This document shows, piece by piece, positions 8,341-17,988 of a DNA stretch of 43,224 nt. The stretch is from Flavobacteriales bacterium. GTDB taxonomy: Bacteria; Bacteroidota; Bacteroidia; Flavobacteriales_F; PHOS-HE28. The position numbers were made by a program, and so were the translations under genes. Numbering within the stretch: position 1 is the stretch's first letter; the number at the start of each line of letters is the position of its first letter. The stretch spans positions 1-43,224 of the forward strand of contig JABWBQ010000024.1 in assembly GCA_013360395.1 (NCBI GenBank). The letters run 5' to 3'. A model generated the notes under the pieces. The model saw only the letters and a list, made by a program, of their open reading frames with translations. It searched no databases and was not told the origin of the DNA.

Positions 8341-9583
8341 CGCCCAGGGCTTGGATGACGGAATCGGCCTTCAGGGCGCACTCCTCCCACTCGCGACGGG
8401 GGTCGCAGGCGGCCGTAAGGGCGCTGCCGGTCATCAACCGGGCCTCGCCGGAGCGGGCATCGTACTCCACGGTGCGGATCACCACGTTGAGGTCGAGGTC
8501 GCCCCGGGCATCGCACCAGCCGATGGTCCCGCTGAACAGTCCGCGGGACCCGTCCTCGTGGCGGTCGATCAGGTCCATGGCGCGGTGCTTCGGGGCCCCG
8601 GTCATGGACGCCATGGGGAAGGCCGCCGCCACGGCATCGGCCGGGGTCATGCCTGCGGCCAGGCGAGCCTCCACGCGGGACACCATCTGGTGCACGGCGC
8701 CCCGGCTGCGGATGCCGCACAGTTCGGGCACGACCACCGAGCCTTCGGCCGCCACCCGGCTGAGGTCGTGGCGCACCACATCGGTGGCCATGATGTTCTC
8801 GGCGCGCTCCTTGGGGTCGCCGGCCAGCTCGGTCGCCAGGGCCCGGTCGGCCACGGGGTCGGCAGCGCGGGGCCGTGTGCCTTTCATCGGTTCGCAATGC
8901 ACCCGTCCACCGGCCGTCCACAGGAATCGCTCCGGTGAAAAGCAGAGCGCGTAGCGGTCGTCCCAGGCCAGGAAGGCCGCGAAGGCCGCCTGGCTCCTCG
9001 CCATCCCCACCATGAAGGCCGCATGGGGATCCCGGCCCGGCAGCCTGGCCTTGCGCTCCATGCAGAGGTTCACCTCGTAGATGTCGCCACGCTGGATGTG
9101 ATCCAGGAGCGCCCCGGCATGGCGCAGGTAGGCGTCCGCATCGGTGGTCAGTGTCCACCCGTTCCACGGTTGCGACCGGAGTTCCTCCTGCGGACGGTGC
9201 AGTCGGTCGATCAGACGGTCCACGGCCTTGGGGTCGGTCCCCAGGAAATGGGTGCACCCCGCCTCCCAGCACACCATGACCTCCGGGACGAACCAGCGCA
9301 ACACCGGCTGATCGCTGCGGCGCACATGCCGGGAACGCTGGCCGAAGAGGGGCTCCCGCAGGTCGTAGGTGAGGTAGCCCATGGAGGGCCTGCCTTGGTG
9401 AAGCAGCTGGCGCCAACGGTCGAAGGCGGTGGCGGGATCGTGGACCTCGAGAAGCTCGGCGCACCCCATCCCGAGCACCGCCGTGTCGCGGTCGGCCGCA
9501 CGGCGATAGAGCCAGCGTGGTTCATCCCGCAGGGTGCGGGCATCGAACGGCAGGGCATGGTCCAACGATCGGATCCGGCGCAT
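8327..9583 (-). CDS. pabB: aminodeoxychorismate synthase component I
   Basis: The 418-residue chorismate-binding enzyme makes 4-amino-4-deoxychorismate for p-aminobenzoate and folate. Key motifs are SPERFL (216-221), PMKGTRPR (232-239), where the lysine of the PxKGT box is typical of PabB and TrpE has alanine there, FPMASMTGAPK (322-332), and GTIGW near the end. The N-terminal 130 residues are shorter than in TrpE. There is no fused glutaminase or lyase domain, and neither pabA nor pabC is next to it. The ATG is preceded at once by a near -7 element (TAACTTCG, minus, 9590-9597). It overlaps tilS. Confidence 0.88.
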   Translation of the reverse strand: MRRIRSLDHALPFDARTLRDEPRWLYRRAADRDTAVLGMGCAELLEVHDPATAFDRWRQLLHQGRPSMGYLTYDLREPLFGQRSRHVRRSDQPVLRWFVPEVMVCWEAGCTHFLGTDPKAVDRLIDRLHRPQEELRSQPWNGWTLTTDADAYLRHAGALLDHIQRGDIYEVNLCMERKARLPGRDPHAAFMVGMARSQAAFAAFLAWDDRYALCFSPERFLWTAGGRVHCEPMKGTRPRAADPVADRALATELAGDPKERAENIMATDVVRHDLSRVAAEGSVVVPELCGIRSRGAVHQMVSRVEARLAAGMTPADAVAAAFPMASMTGAPKHRAMDLIDRHEDGSRGLFSGTIGWCDARGDLDLNVVIRTVEYDARSGEARLMTGSALTAACDPRREWEECALKADSVIQALGDAGA

Positions 9584-9792
9584 GGACCCCGAAGTTATCC
9601 CCAGGGAAGCAACCTCCGGTCCCGGGCCGCGTCAACTGCCTGAACCGGGGGCCTTCGAGCCATCCCGGACCAGAGGCCGCACACCAAACCACTGATCGTC
9701 AAGCAGGTACGTACCGAGCGACAACCCGAAGGAACCCGATCCTCGGCCTAAGCTTTCGGCGCGCACGCGTTGTAGTTGGAAAAAGAACCGCC

Positions 9793-9800
9793 TACATTTG
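9793..9800 (+). promoter_or_regulatory. Bacteroidota -7 promoter element (TACATTTG) with TTG at -33
   Basis: An exact TAnnTTTG match, with a TTG at 9770-9772, 20 bases upstream, which is the usual spacing. It ends only 8 bases before the ATG at 9809, so the transcript would have almost no leader. Confidence 0.55.
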
Positions 9801-9808
9801 AGGTTGCC

Positions 9809-11146
9809 ATGATGAAACCGCTACTCTCGCTGTCCTCTGTCCTGGTCGCTGGCGCCGTTCTCGGACAGGCGCGACTGGTGATCAACAACAACGCCTACGT
9901 GGTCTTCGATCCGAACACGCCGGCGATCCAGCCGACGTACCTGGTCGTGGACAACCCGAACGCCAACGCGATCACCGTGGCGGGCACCGGGGGCAACATC
10001 GTCTCCGAGCGGGAGCGCAACTTCATCCGCTGGTCCATCGGGACAAGCACGGGCGCCTACACCATTCCGTTCACGAACCCCGGCAACGTGAAGATCCCCC
10101 TGACCTATACGGTGCTGGGGGCGGGCAGCGCCGGGGGTTCGGTGCTGTTCTCCACCTACAACTACGACGGCACCGATGCGGTGATCGCCCCGGCGAACCG
10201 TTGGAACAATGCGTTGTACCAGCCGTCGGACGTGACGCACATGAACAACTGGGACACGGGCACCAACCTCACTCCCGGCGCCACCAACGAATCGGGCCAC
10301 GTGGTGGACCGGTTCTGGATCATCGACACCCAGGCTTCGGGCTTTGCCTACGCGAACAAGCCGGATGCCTCCATGGTGTTCCGCTATGACGCGGCGGAGA
10401 TCACTGCAGGCAACACCATCGTGGCCGCCAACCAGCTGATGGCCCAGCGCTTCAACTTCGGCACCAACAAATGGGGCGATTACCTGCCGACCTGTATCTG
10501 GTCCAACGCCCCGTACTCGGTGGCCGTTCCCGCCGCTGGCGTGATCGCGGATGCGGATTTCTTCCGTTCGTGGACCCTGTCGGACATCGGCAACCCGCTG
10601 CCGGTGGAGCTGGTGAACTTCGGCGGTGCGTGCAAGGACGGCCGGGTGAAGCTCACCTGGACCACCGCCACCGAGAACAACAACGACTATTTCCTGGTGG
10701 AGAAGAGCCTGGACAACATCGCCTGGGCCACCATCGGGCAGGTGGACGGGGTGGGCAACAGCGTCACCGCGAACACCTACTCCTTCGAGGACCCCGAGCC
10801 GACCACGATGGCCTACTACCGGCTGGTCCAGACGGATATGGACCGGAGCACCACCGAGAGCAATGTGGTGGCCGCCGGTTGCGGCATGGGCACGGGTACC
10901 GAGATCGTGAACGCCTTCGATGCGGGTGAGGTGCTGGTGGTCACCGTGAGCAGCACGCTGGACAACACCTACGACCTGACCTTGGTGGACGCCCAAGGCA
11001 AGGTGATGGCCGTACAGCCCCGTGTGGCCATCGCGAACGGCATCACCCAGGTGGTGGTCCCCACCGGCACCATCGCCACGGGCATCTATGTGGTGCAATT
11101 GCAGAACGACGGTGGCCGGATGAGCCGCAGGGTGCACCTGCAATAA
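9809..11146 (+). CDS. secreted protein with type IX secretion C-terminal sorting domain
   Basis: The 445-residue protein begins with a signal peptide (two tandem ATGs, then hydrophobic leader, cleavage near VLGQA). The first 270 residues are beta-rich, with many Asn, Thr and Gly, and belong to no family I recognise. A linker LPVELVNFGGACKDGRVKLTWTTATE then begins a fibronectin-like domain of the kind that precedes type IX sorting tails in Bacteroidota. The last 75 residues have the shape of a type A sorting domain: LTLVDAQGKVM...GIYVVQLQNDGGRMSRRVHLQ. It should be exported by Sec, moved across the outer membrane by the T9SS, and processed by a PorU-type sortase; a PorU2-like gene is about 1.7 kb downstream on the other strand. 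The stop is 25 bases before a strong hairpin terminator. Confidence 0.8.
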   Translation: MMKPLLSLSSVLVAGAVLGQARLVINNNAYVVFDPNTPAIQPTYLVVDNPNANAITVAGTGGNIVSERERNFIRWSIGTSTGAYTIPFTNPGNVKIPLTYTVLGAGSAGGSVLFSTYNYDGTDAVIAPANRWNNALYQPSDVTHMNNWDTGTNLTPGATNESGHVVDRFWIIDTQASGFAYANKPDASMVFRYDAAEITAGNTIVAANQLMAQRFNFGTNKWGDYLPTCIWSNAPYSVAVPAAGVIADADFFRSWTLSDIGNPLPVELVNFGGACKDGRVKLTWTTATENNNDYFLVEKSLDNIAWATIGQVDGVGNSVTANTYSFEDPEPTTMAYYRLVQTDMDRSTTESNVVAAGCGMGTGTEIVNAFDAGEVLVVTVSSTLDNTYDLTLVDAQGKVMAVQPRVAIANGITQVVVPTGTIATGIYVVQLQNDGGRMSRRVHLQ

Positions 11147-11170
11147 GCGGCCGCACCGACCGGAACGGAA

Positions 11171-11193
11171 AGGCGCCCCAACGGGCGCCTTTT
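11171..11193 (+). terminator. intrinsic terminator between the T9SS cargo gene and lnt
   Basis: A perfect 8-bp stem AGGCGCCC/GGGCGCCT around a CAAC loop, followed by TTT. It ends the plus-strand cargo gene; lnt, converging, stops two bases beyond it and may share it. Confidence 0.85.
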
Positions 11194-11194
11194 C

Positions 11195-12871
11195 TCATGG
11201 ACGACGGCGCGCCGGCCAGGGCAGGAAGGCCGCCCACAGGGCGATGACACCGGCCAGCAGGGCGGCCCAGCGGAGCACCTCGCCCAAGGCCACGAAGGGC
11301 GTGCGGCCCGGATTCAACCGGACGGTGCCACGAATGGCCGTCGGCTCCCACCACGGCGTGGCCTGGTGGGCGATGCCGCGCTGATCGATGAAACAACTGG
11401 TGCCGGTGTTGGCCGACCGCGCCACGGCCCGCCGGTTCTCGATGGCCCGCAGGCTCGCATAGGCCAGGTGCTGCCGATGGCCGAAGCTGTCGCCCCACCA
11501 GGCGTCGTTGGTGAGGATGGCGATCAGGTCCGCCCCGTTGCGCACATAGTCGGCCACATAGTCGCCGAAGACCGACTCGTAACAGATCACGGGAGCGGCC
11601 GCGAAGCGCCTGTCGGCAGGGCGGAAAACGGAGCGTTCCTCCTGCTGTGCCAGGCTGCCGGTGGTGCCGCCCATGTCGATGGAAAGGGCCTCGAGCCCGC
11701 CGAGCAGTTCCTGGAAAGGCAGCAGCTCCACACCGGCCACGAGCTTGCTCTTGTGATAGACCGCGGCACCGCCTTGCGGGTCCACGAACAGGGCCGCGTT
11801 GGCCGCCTCGAAATGGCGGTCGGTGCCTCCGATGGGGCGGGCGGTGATGCTGTGCTCCTGCCGGTCGAGCAGTCGTGAGCTCGAGATGCCGGCCAACACG
11901 GCACAACGGGAGTGCCGCCTTTGCCAGGCCCGGATGCGCCGCACACTGCCCGAGGCCTCCAGGTCGTTCTCCCACGATCCTTCCAGCTCCAGACCGCCGT
12001 CCTCGTTCAGGAACACCCGTGCGGCCTCCTGCAGCGCGGTCTCCGGCAGCAGCAGCAGGCGTGTGCTGTCGGTCATCAGCGGCTCCGCCAGGGCGAGCAT
12101 GTCGTCCAGCTGGGCCAGCGGGTCGATGCCGCCGAACTTCTCGGAGTAGGGGTCGATGTTGGGCTGCACCACCACCACCTCCAACGGTGCCCCGCGTTCC
12201 CGGTAGGTGGCGAACCGCACCCACGAGGCCAGCACGGGCAGCAGCATGGCCAGCACCGGGGCCCAGGCCGCGCGGAGGCGCCCGCCGGTCAGCATCCAGC
12301 GCAGCACCAGCAGGTTCACGGCCAGCACCCACACCGAGCCGCCGAGGTGGCCGGTGACCTCGTACCACTGCACCCATTGGGGCCGCACGGCGAAACCGTT
12401 GCCCAGCGTGAGCCACGGCCATTGCAGGTCCCACCGCATATGCAGCACCTCCCAGCACAGCCACCAGGCCGCGAAGGCGGCCCAACCCGCCCACCGGCCG
12501 TGCCGCCGGCGCACACGCCTTCCCACCGCAAAGGCGGCGAGCTGAAGACCGGCGTTGGCCAGCATCACACCGACCCCGAGGAGCAGGCGCGTGCCCTGGC
12601 TCTCCTGCACCTCGCCCAGCCACGAGGTGGTGATCAGGTTCCAAAGGGCCAGACCGGCGAAAAGCATCCAACCGGTGCCGCGCTGTGCACAGCGTCCGTG
12701 AGGAGGGCAGCGCAGCTCCACCACCAGCATCAGGGGCACCAGGCCCACGAGAAGCAGCGGGGAGAGGCCGCCGGAAGCGGGCCAGCCGAGGGTGAGCAGT
12801 GCTCCGCCGAGCAGGGCCAGGCCAAGGTGGGCGAGGTCACGCACGATGCCGCGCAAGGTAGGGCCGCTCAA
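11195..12871 (-). CDS. lnt: apolipoprotein N-acyltransferase
   Basis: The inner-membrane enzyme adds the third acyl chain to the N-terminal cysteine of lipoproteins. The N-terminal 220 residues contain several transmembrane helices. The C-terminal nitrilase-fold domain has the catalytic triad: Glu277 in LLLPETALQ, Lys374 in YHKSKL with the following VAGVELLPF loop, and Cys430 in VICYESVFGDYV. A final transmembrane helix (about 535-550) and a basic tail complete the protein. Length (558) is typical of Bacteroidota Lnt. The start is uncertain: the TTG at 12871 overlaps the porU2 stop (TTGA), and a GTG at 12844 gives a protein nine residues shorter beginning MRDLAHLG. The context suggests translational coupling to porU2. 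Confidence 0.92.
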   Translation of the reverse strand: MSGPTLRGIVRDLAHLGLALLGGALLTLGWPASGGLSPLLLVGLVPLMLVVELRCPPHGRCAQRGTGWMLFAGLALWNLITTSWLGEVQESQGTRLLLGVGVMLANAGLQLAAFAVGRRVRRRHGRWAGWAAFAAWWLCWEVLHMRWDLQWPWLTLGNGFAVRPQWVQWYEVTGHLGGSVWVLAVNLLVLRWMLTGGRLRAAWAPVLAMLLPVLASWVRFATYRERGAPLEVVVVQPNIDPYSEKFGGIDPLAQLDDMLALAEPLMTDSTRLLLLPETALQEAARVFLNEDGGLELEGSWENDLEASGSVRRIRAWQRRHSRCAVLAGISSSRLLDRQEHSITARPIGGTDRHFEAANAALFVDPQGGAAVYHKSKLVAGVELLPFQELLGGLEALSIDMGGTTGSLAQQEERSVFRPADRRFAAAPVICYESVFGDYVADYVRNGADLIAILTNDAWWGDSFGHRQHLAYASLRAIENRRAVARSANTGTSCFIDQRGIAHQATPWWEPTAIRGTVRLNPGRTPFVALGEVLRWAALLAGVIALWAAFLPWPARRRP

Positions 12872-15800
12872 TACAGCAGGTACATCTTGCCGAAGCCCTT
12901 CTCGGTGTAGGCCGATGCCCTGGACTCCCGCCGCTCCATGTCCTCGCCGTGCAGCTGCGCGATCACGCGGTACAGGTACACGCCGCGCCCCAGCCGGTCG
13001 CCGAACTGATCGGTGCCGTCCCAGGCGAACTCGGTGATGTTGCGCCCCACGCGCACCGGCCCCAGCTCGGCCAGGCCCACCTCGCGCACCACGCGGCCGG
13101 TGATGGTGAGGATCTGCAGCTTGAGGTAGGTCGGCGGTTCGCTGCCCGTCACGGTGAACACGAAGCGCGTGCTGGTGGTGAACGGGTTCGGGTAGTTGAG
13201 CACGTCGGTGATGGTGGGCCGCGTGATCACCTCGAAACGGATGGCGTGGTCGCGGTCGCCGGAGATGTTGCCGCTGACGTCATCGGCCTGCACGGTGAGC
13301 TTGTACACCCCGTCCACGGTGAACACGGGCCGGTAGTCGATCCGGGCGATGTTGTCCGGTCCTGTGGCCGGGAGGAAACGCATCTGTTCGGTGCCCGCAC
13401 CATCGCGGAAGTGGATGCGGCGTACCGTGCCGGAAGGCTCGGTGAGGAAGACCTTGAAGTGCACCGTGTCGGTGGGCTGGTCCATCAGCAGCACGGGGTT
13501 CTCGTCGTCCAGGGTCACCAGCACCTCGGGCCGGGCGCTCACGATGTCGCCGTCCAGGATGTGCACCCCGTCGAAGGTCACGTCGAGCAGCGGGTTCTCC
13601 TTGTCCTCGCTGACGGTGAAGCGCAACTGCGCGATGTTGTTGAAGTGGTACTGCTCGTACTGGTCGTATAGGCCGGTGGCGCTGTCCACCGGATTGGCCT
13701 CGATGATGATCGTGTTGAGGCCGCCGAGCCCCTCGGTGCTGAAGCGCACGGTGTCCATGAGCACCGCACCGGCGGGCAGGGGCGCATTGCGTCGGGCATG
13801 CACCGCGCGGCGCTGGCCGTTGGCGCCCACCACCCAGGCATGCATCAGCAGGCTGTCCATGTCGAAGGGGCTGATGTTGTGCACGGCCACGGCGAGCTCG
13901 GCCTGCAGCGGCTCGGCGATGCCGTCCAGGTTGCTCACGAAGCCCAGCGGGGGGTCGATGGCGCACTCGGGTTCGGGCGTCATCAGCAGCTGCCAGCGCC
14001 GCATTTGCGAGGGCAACGGGTCGGCCACGGAGTCGTTGAGCAGCTTGGCCCGCAGGCGGACATGCGGGAACTGCGCGGCGTTGATCCCGCTCTGGAAGAC
14101 GCTCTGCGGGATGGAGTCCAGCGGCCCGCCGCGCTCGAACACGAGCTGCTCGGCGCCCTGGGGCGTCACCCCGAACACCTGGATGTTCACGCTGTCGCGG
14201 ATGTCGTTGGGCGCCTCGTCCCAGTACAACCCCTTCCATTCGGAGGCGGGCCCGGCCCAGGGCGCCACGATGTCGCCGGCCACGCCCTGGGTGGTGACGA
14301 AGGTGGAAAGGTCGATCGACGCATTGCTGGTGGCGCCCATCACCTGGATGGCCGACCCGGGATCGCCCTTGGTGCCGAAGAAGATGTAGGGCACGGTGTC
14401 GGGCGCGTTCTGCAGGTCGGTGGCGCCGAGGGCGTTGAAGGCGTCGTAGAGCGCCTGGCCGCCGTTGGCGTCCATGCCGGGCTTGTTCAAGCCCAGATAG
14501 GACCAGATGAGCACGTGGTAACCCGGCGGCACCTGGTTCTGCAGCAGGTCGGTGAGCCCGGCCATGTGCGAGGGGTACGAGGGCCAGTACGAGAAGTACA
14601 TCTGCGCCCGGTTGCTCCTTTCGCACAGGCTGTCGCAGCTGTTCACGTTGCCGAACTGGTGGTCGGTGTCCTGGCCGTTCCAGCAGGTCTTCCAAGGCTC
14701 GAAGGTGGCCGGGTCGATCACGGCCACGTGCAGGGCCCGTTCACCGCCGCAGCCCTGGCCGTCCACCCATTGCAGGTCGATGAAGTAGCTGCACAACAGC
14801 CCGCTGTTGCCGGTGACCGCGCAACGGATGCCGCGCGGGGCGTCGTTGAAGCGGAACCTCCGCTGCGGCCGGTCGTGCACCACCTGCAGGAAGGCGTCGT
14901 TCTTGAACTGGAAGAAGTGGGCCTGTCCCCAGCCCCGCCGGTCGGTGATGTGCTGGAAGGAGGACTCGCGCCAGTCGGACGCACCATCGCCCGTGCTGTC
15001 CGGTGTGCAGCGCCAGAAGAACACCAGGCTGTCCTGCTGCGCGTTGAGGCCGAAGATCTGCTGGGGCGCCCAGCTGACCACCCCGCCAGGGGCGTTGATC
15101 AGCACCTGCTCCATCACCGGGCTGTCGTAGGTGTCCGTGGTGTCGATCTGGAAGCGGTAGGCCCTCACCGGCGCGAAGGGATCGCCCGTGCTGGCCTTCA
15201 GCGTCGGCGTGGCATCCGGGATGATGGCGAACTCGAAGGGTTCCACCGGGAAGATCTCGCCGCTGGTGATCAGCACCGAGGCCTGCACGGCATTGTTGCC
15301 CAGGTCGTCCACCTCGGGGATCAGGTCCGGGTCCAGGTCCACGCGCACATCAAGCGCGCTGAGGCCCTGTCCACCCTCGGTGGCGAGCACCGGCAGCCTG
15401 AACCGCACGGTGTCCTTGAAGGTGGCCGCCGAGACCGGGGCGTACATGGGCTGCAACACCTGGTTCTCCTCCACCAGCCGGCGCTGCAGCACCACGTTGG
15501 TGGTGGCGCCGATGCCCTTGCCGAGATTGGTCACCACCACGTCCACTGTGAAGGTGTCCAGATCGGCCGTCACCGGGTCGGGGGAGATCAGCACATCGGG
15601 GATGCTCACCGAGAGGTCGGGCCGGTCGAAGGAGTGCAGCACCAGCGCAGGGTCGCCGTGCAGGGTGAAGGTCTGGGCGTTGTTGGCCGGCAGGTAGCCG
15701 CCCCCTTGCAGTTGCTGGTGCACGGCGTGGCGCATGTGCGCGCCGATCGATCCGCCGTAGTTCACCTGGCTGAAGCTGCGGTACCACTCCCAGGTATAGG

Positions 15801-17988
15801 TGTACAGCATGTTGCTCAGGCCCAGGTCCACCGAGGCCATGAACGCGATGGCCCCGGCGTTGGGCACCAGGACGTACTTCTCGCTCGCGCTCTCGGCCGG
15901 GGCCAGGTGCACGTTGCCGGCATAACAGCTGTTGCCGATGATGGCCGGATACTTGCCGCCCCAGTTGTAGTTCGCCGGGTTGTCGATGGTGATGTCGAAA
16001 CCGCCGCCCGAGGCGTGCGCGAAGAAGGTCATCAGGGTCACCCCCTCGTCCTCGATGAGGTGCTTCACGCTGTCGGCCGAGGCCTGGCCCAGCACACCGG
16101 GGGTGTTCTTGTTGAACTGGGTGACCTTGCCGATGAAGCTGGTGTCCTCGGCCAGCAGTTCGTATTCGTGGAGGTAGTTGCTGAACTGCTGGTGCTCGGC
16201 CGCCGTGAAGCCGCCGCGGAAATGGAGGATGTTCTTCATCCATGGCTCGGGCTCCTCCCACGCCTCGAACTGCTGCACCTTGGCGCGGTACAGGTCCACT
16301 TCGTCCGGCGTGCGGGCGGCCAGCCGGCCCACGGGGATCGGCATGTCCGTGGGATCGCCGCCCAGGCCCAGGGTGAAGCAGACATCGCTGGGCGGGAAAC
16401 CGAAGGTGGGCACCAGGCATTGGGGGTAGACCGCAGGGTCATCGCGGTGGCCGTTGAGGCCGTTGACCGAGGGTGCCAGCACCGACTTGCCCATGAGGAA
16501 AAGCGCCTGCGGGTCGCTGTCCCAGAGGTCGAGGGCTGCCTTGGCGAAGCGGCGGATGGCCAGCGGATGCTTGGGCACGCCACCGCCGAACTGGTCGTAC
16601 AGCTCGTCCACGTCCACCACCACGGCGTTGCGCGGGTTGGTGGGGCTGGTGGCGCACATGGCGGCGTACTGGTCGGCGGCCGCGCGCAGCGAGGCGTGGG
16701 TCACGATCACCACCGCCGAATCCTGCTGGGCCTGCACCAGGTCGGTGAACTGCCCGGAAGGGGTCACCGGCCGCAGGTCCGTGGGCCCGGCGATCTGCTC
16801 CTGGCGGTACATGAACACGCGGGTCTCGGTGGCATTGGGCGCCAGCGGCACCAAGGCCTGCCAGAAGCCGAATCCGTCGAGCACCACCTGGACCCGGCGC
16901 ACCGTGTCGCCGTAGGCGTAGAGCACCGGTGTGCCGTAGAAGCCGTTGAAGCGCAGCAGGGCCAGGGTGTCGGCGGTCCCGTTGTGCGGCACGCGGATGT
17001 CGGCGATGGGGTCGCCGCCGAAGTTCATGGCACGCGGGTAGCGGAGCTGGATGTAGGCGATGTTCTGGCGGTCCTGGTAATTGGGCCCCGAACAGGCCTG
17101 CAGGTCGTACACGGCACGCAGTTGCACGTTGGTGGCCCAGGTGTCCAGCGCGCCGGTGGGCAGGTCGAAGCCGAGCTTGCGAAGCTGATAACCGCGGTAG
17201 GTGGTGTCCAGCGCCTGTACCAGGTTGGCGCCGTAGTACACGCGCAGATGGTGGTCGTCGCACTGCCCGGTGCCGGTGGCGTTGGCCCCGGCCACGGCCA
17301 GCTCGATGTGCGAGGGCGGGGCGTCCGGCTGCTGGTAGGGGTTCTGCGAGGGAAGCTGGAAGGGCAGCGTGCCGTCGGCCCCATAGGTCTCCAGCGGCCA
17401 GCTGCGGAAGTAGCCCTCCCCTTCCACCATGAACGAGGAGGTGGCCCCGAACAGCCCGCGGTCGCCCGGATAGTAGGCCAGCCCGAACAGGGCCAGCGTC
17501 TCGCGCCACGCCCACGGCCGCGGGGTGTGCGGCGTGAAGTCGGTGTTGGTGTACGGCTTGATCCGCAGGGGCGCCGCCGTCCCCGCCGACCAGGTGAGGT
17601 AGTAGCGGATGCTGTCGTTGTACAGGCTGTGGAAAGGATTGCTCTGCGTGCCGGGCACCTCGTAGAGCCCACCGTCCAGCCAGCCGTCGTTGCGGGCCAC
17701 CCGCAGTTCGATGAAGTCCGTGCCGTTCAGCACACCATCGTCCTCGCCCTGGATGAAAAGGGGCACCTCCTGCTCCCGGCCGAAGGCCTGGATGGTGCGC
17801 GGGTCCACCGTGGCCACCGGGAACCCGGCCGCGGCGAGGACCGCGCTGTCGAGGCGTACGATGCCGTCGGTGGCCGCGGTGAACCGCCAATAGGGACGGG
17901 CCAGGTCGATCCACGCGTTGCCGTAAGGCTGTGCCAGGGCCGTCGCAACGACCAGCAACGCGAGGGGGACCGTGCCCGCACGCCTCAT
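12868..17988 (-). CDS. porU2: PorU2-type type IX secretion sortase, gingipain-like C25 peptidase
   Basis: The very large (1706-residue) exported protein has a signal peptide (1-19). It contains a C25/gingipain-type caspase-fold domain at about 420-790. The catalytic pair is visible: His658 in TLMTFFAHASGGG and Cys688 in AIIGNSCYAGN. This is followed by CARDB-like and Ig-like beta modules (from about residue 790), a central region with TFV/DTVR repeats, and a C-terminal FlgD/T9SS-like domain starting NYPNPFTTSTRF and ending in GKMYLLY. PorU sortases cut off the sorting domain of T9SS cargo and attach it to a lipid anchor; PorU2 is a longer paralogue (classic PorU is about 1100-1300 residues). 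The ATG overlaps the stop of the PorV/PorQ gene by ATGA, so the pair is translationally coupled. Confidence 0.85.
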   Translation of the reverse strand: MRRAGTVPLALLVVATALAQPYGNAWIDLARPYWRFTAATDGIVRLDSAVLAAAGFPVATVDPRTIQAFGREQEVPLFIQGEDDGVLNGTDFIELRVARNDGWLDGGLYEVPGTQSNPFHSLYNDSIRYYLTWSAGTAAPLRIKPYTNTDFTPHTPRPWAWRETLALFGLAYYPGDRGLFGATSSFMVEGEGYFRSWPLETYGADGTLPFQLPSQNPYQQPDAPPSHIELAVAGANATGTGQCDDHHLRVYYGANLVQALDTTYRGYQLRKLGFDLPTGALDTWATNVQLRAVYDLQACSGPNYQDRQNIAYIQLRYPRAMNFGGDPIADIRVPHNGTADTLALLRFNGFYGTPVLYAYGDTVRRVQVVLDGFGFWQALVPLAPNATETRVFMYRQEQIAGPTDLRPVTPSGQFTDLVQAQQDSAVVIVTHASLRAAADQYAAMCATSPTNPRNAVVVDVDELYDQFGGGVPKHPLAIRRFAKAALDLWDSDPQALFLMGKSVLAPSVNGLNGHRDDPAVYPQCLVPTFGFPPSDVCFTLGLGGDPTDMPIPVGRLAARTPDEVDLYRAKVQQFEAWEEPEPWMKNILHFRGGFTAAEHQQFSNYLHEYELLAEDTSFIGKVTQFNKNTPGVLGQASADSVKHLIEDEGVTLMTFFAHASGGGFDITIDNPANYNWGGKYPAIIGNSCYAGNVHLAPAESASEKYVLVPNAGAIAFMASVDLGLSNMLYTYTWEWYRSFSQVNYGGSIGAHMRHAVHQQLQGGGYLPANNAQTFTLHGDPALVLHSFDRPDLSVSIPDVLISPDPVTADLDTFTVDVVVTNLGKGIGATTNVVLQRRLVEENQVLQPMYAPVSAATFKDTVRFRLPVLATEGGQGLSALDVRVDLDPDLIPEVDDLGNNAVQASVLITSGEIFPVEPFEFAIIPDATPTLKASTGDPFAPVRAYRFQIDTTDTYDSPVMEQVLINAPGGVVSWAPQQIFGLNAQQDSLVFFWRCTPDSTGDGASDWRESSFQHITDRRGWGQAHFFQFKNDAFLQVVHDRPQRRFRFNDAPRGIRCAVTGNSGLLCSYFIDLQWVDGQGCGGERALHVAVIDPATFEPWKTCWNGQDTDHQFGNVNSCDSLCERSNRAQMYFSYWPSYPSHMAGLTDLLQNQVPPGYHVLIWSYLGLNKPGMDANGGQALYDAFNALGATDLQNAPDTVPYIFFGTKGDPGSAIQVMGATSNASIDLSTFVTTQGVAGDIVAPWAGPASEWKGLYWDEAPNDIRDSVNIQVFGVTPQGAEQLVFERGGPLDSIPQSVFQSGINAAQFPHVRLRAKLLNDSVADPLPSQMRRWQLLMTPEPECAIDPPLGFVSNLDGIAEPLQAELAVAVHNISPFDMDSLLMHAWVVGANGQRRAVHARRNAPLPAGAVLMDTVRFSTEGLGGLNTIIIEANPVDSATGLYDQYEQYHFNNIAQLRFTVSEDKENPLLDVTFDGVHILDGDIVSARPEVLVTLDDENPVLLMDQPTDTVHFKVFLTEPSGTVRRIHFRDGAGTEQMRFLPATGPDNIARIDYRPVFTVDGVYKLTVQADDVSGNISGDRDHAIRFEVITRPTITDVLNYPNPFTTSTRFVFTVTGSEPPTYLKLQILTITGRVVREVGLAELGPVRVGRNITEFAWDGTDQFGDRLGRGVYLYRVIAQLHGEDMERRESRASAYTEKGFGKMYLLY

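Noticed and set aside
9584-9808. Possible tRNA or small RNA in the 225-base gap before the T9SS cargo gene
   Set aside because: No T-loop GTTCRANYC with matching acceptor stem can be folded by eye; only the promoter is supported.
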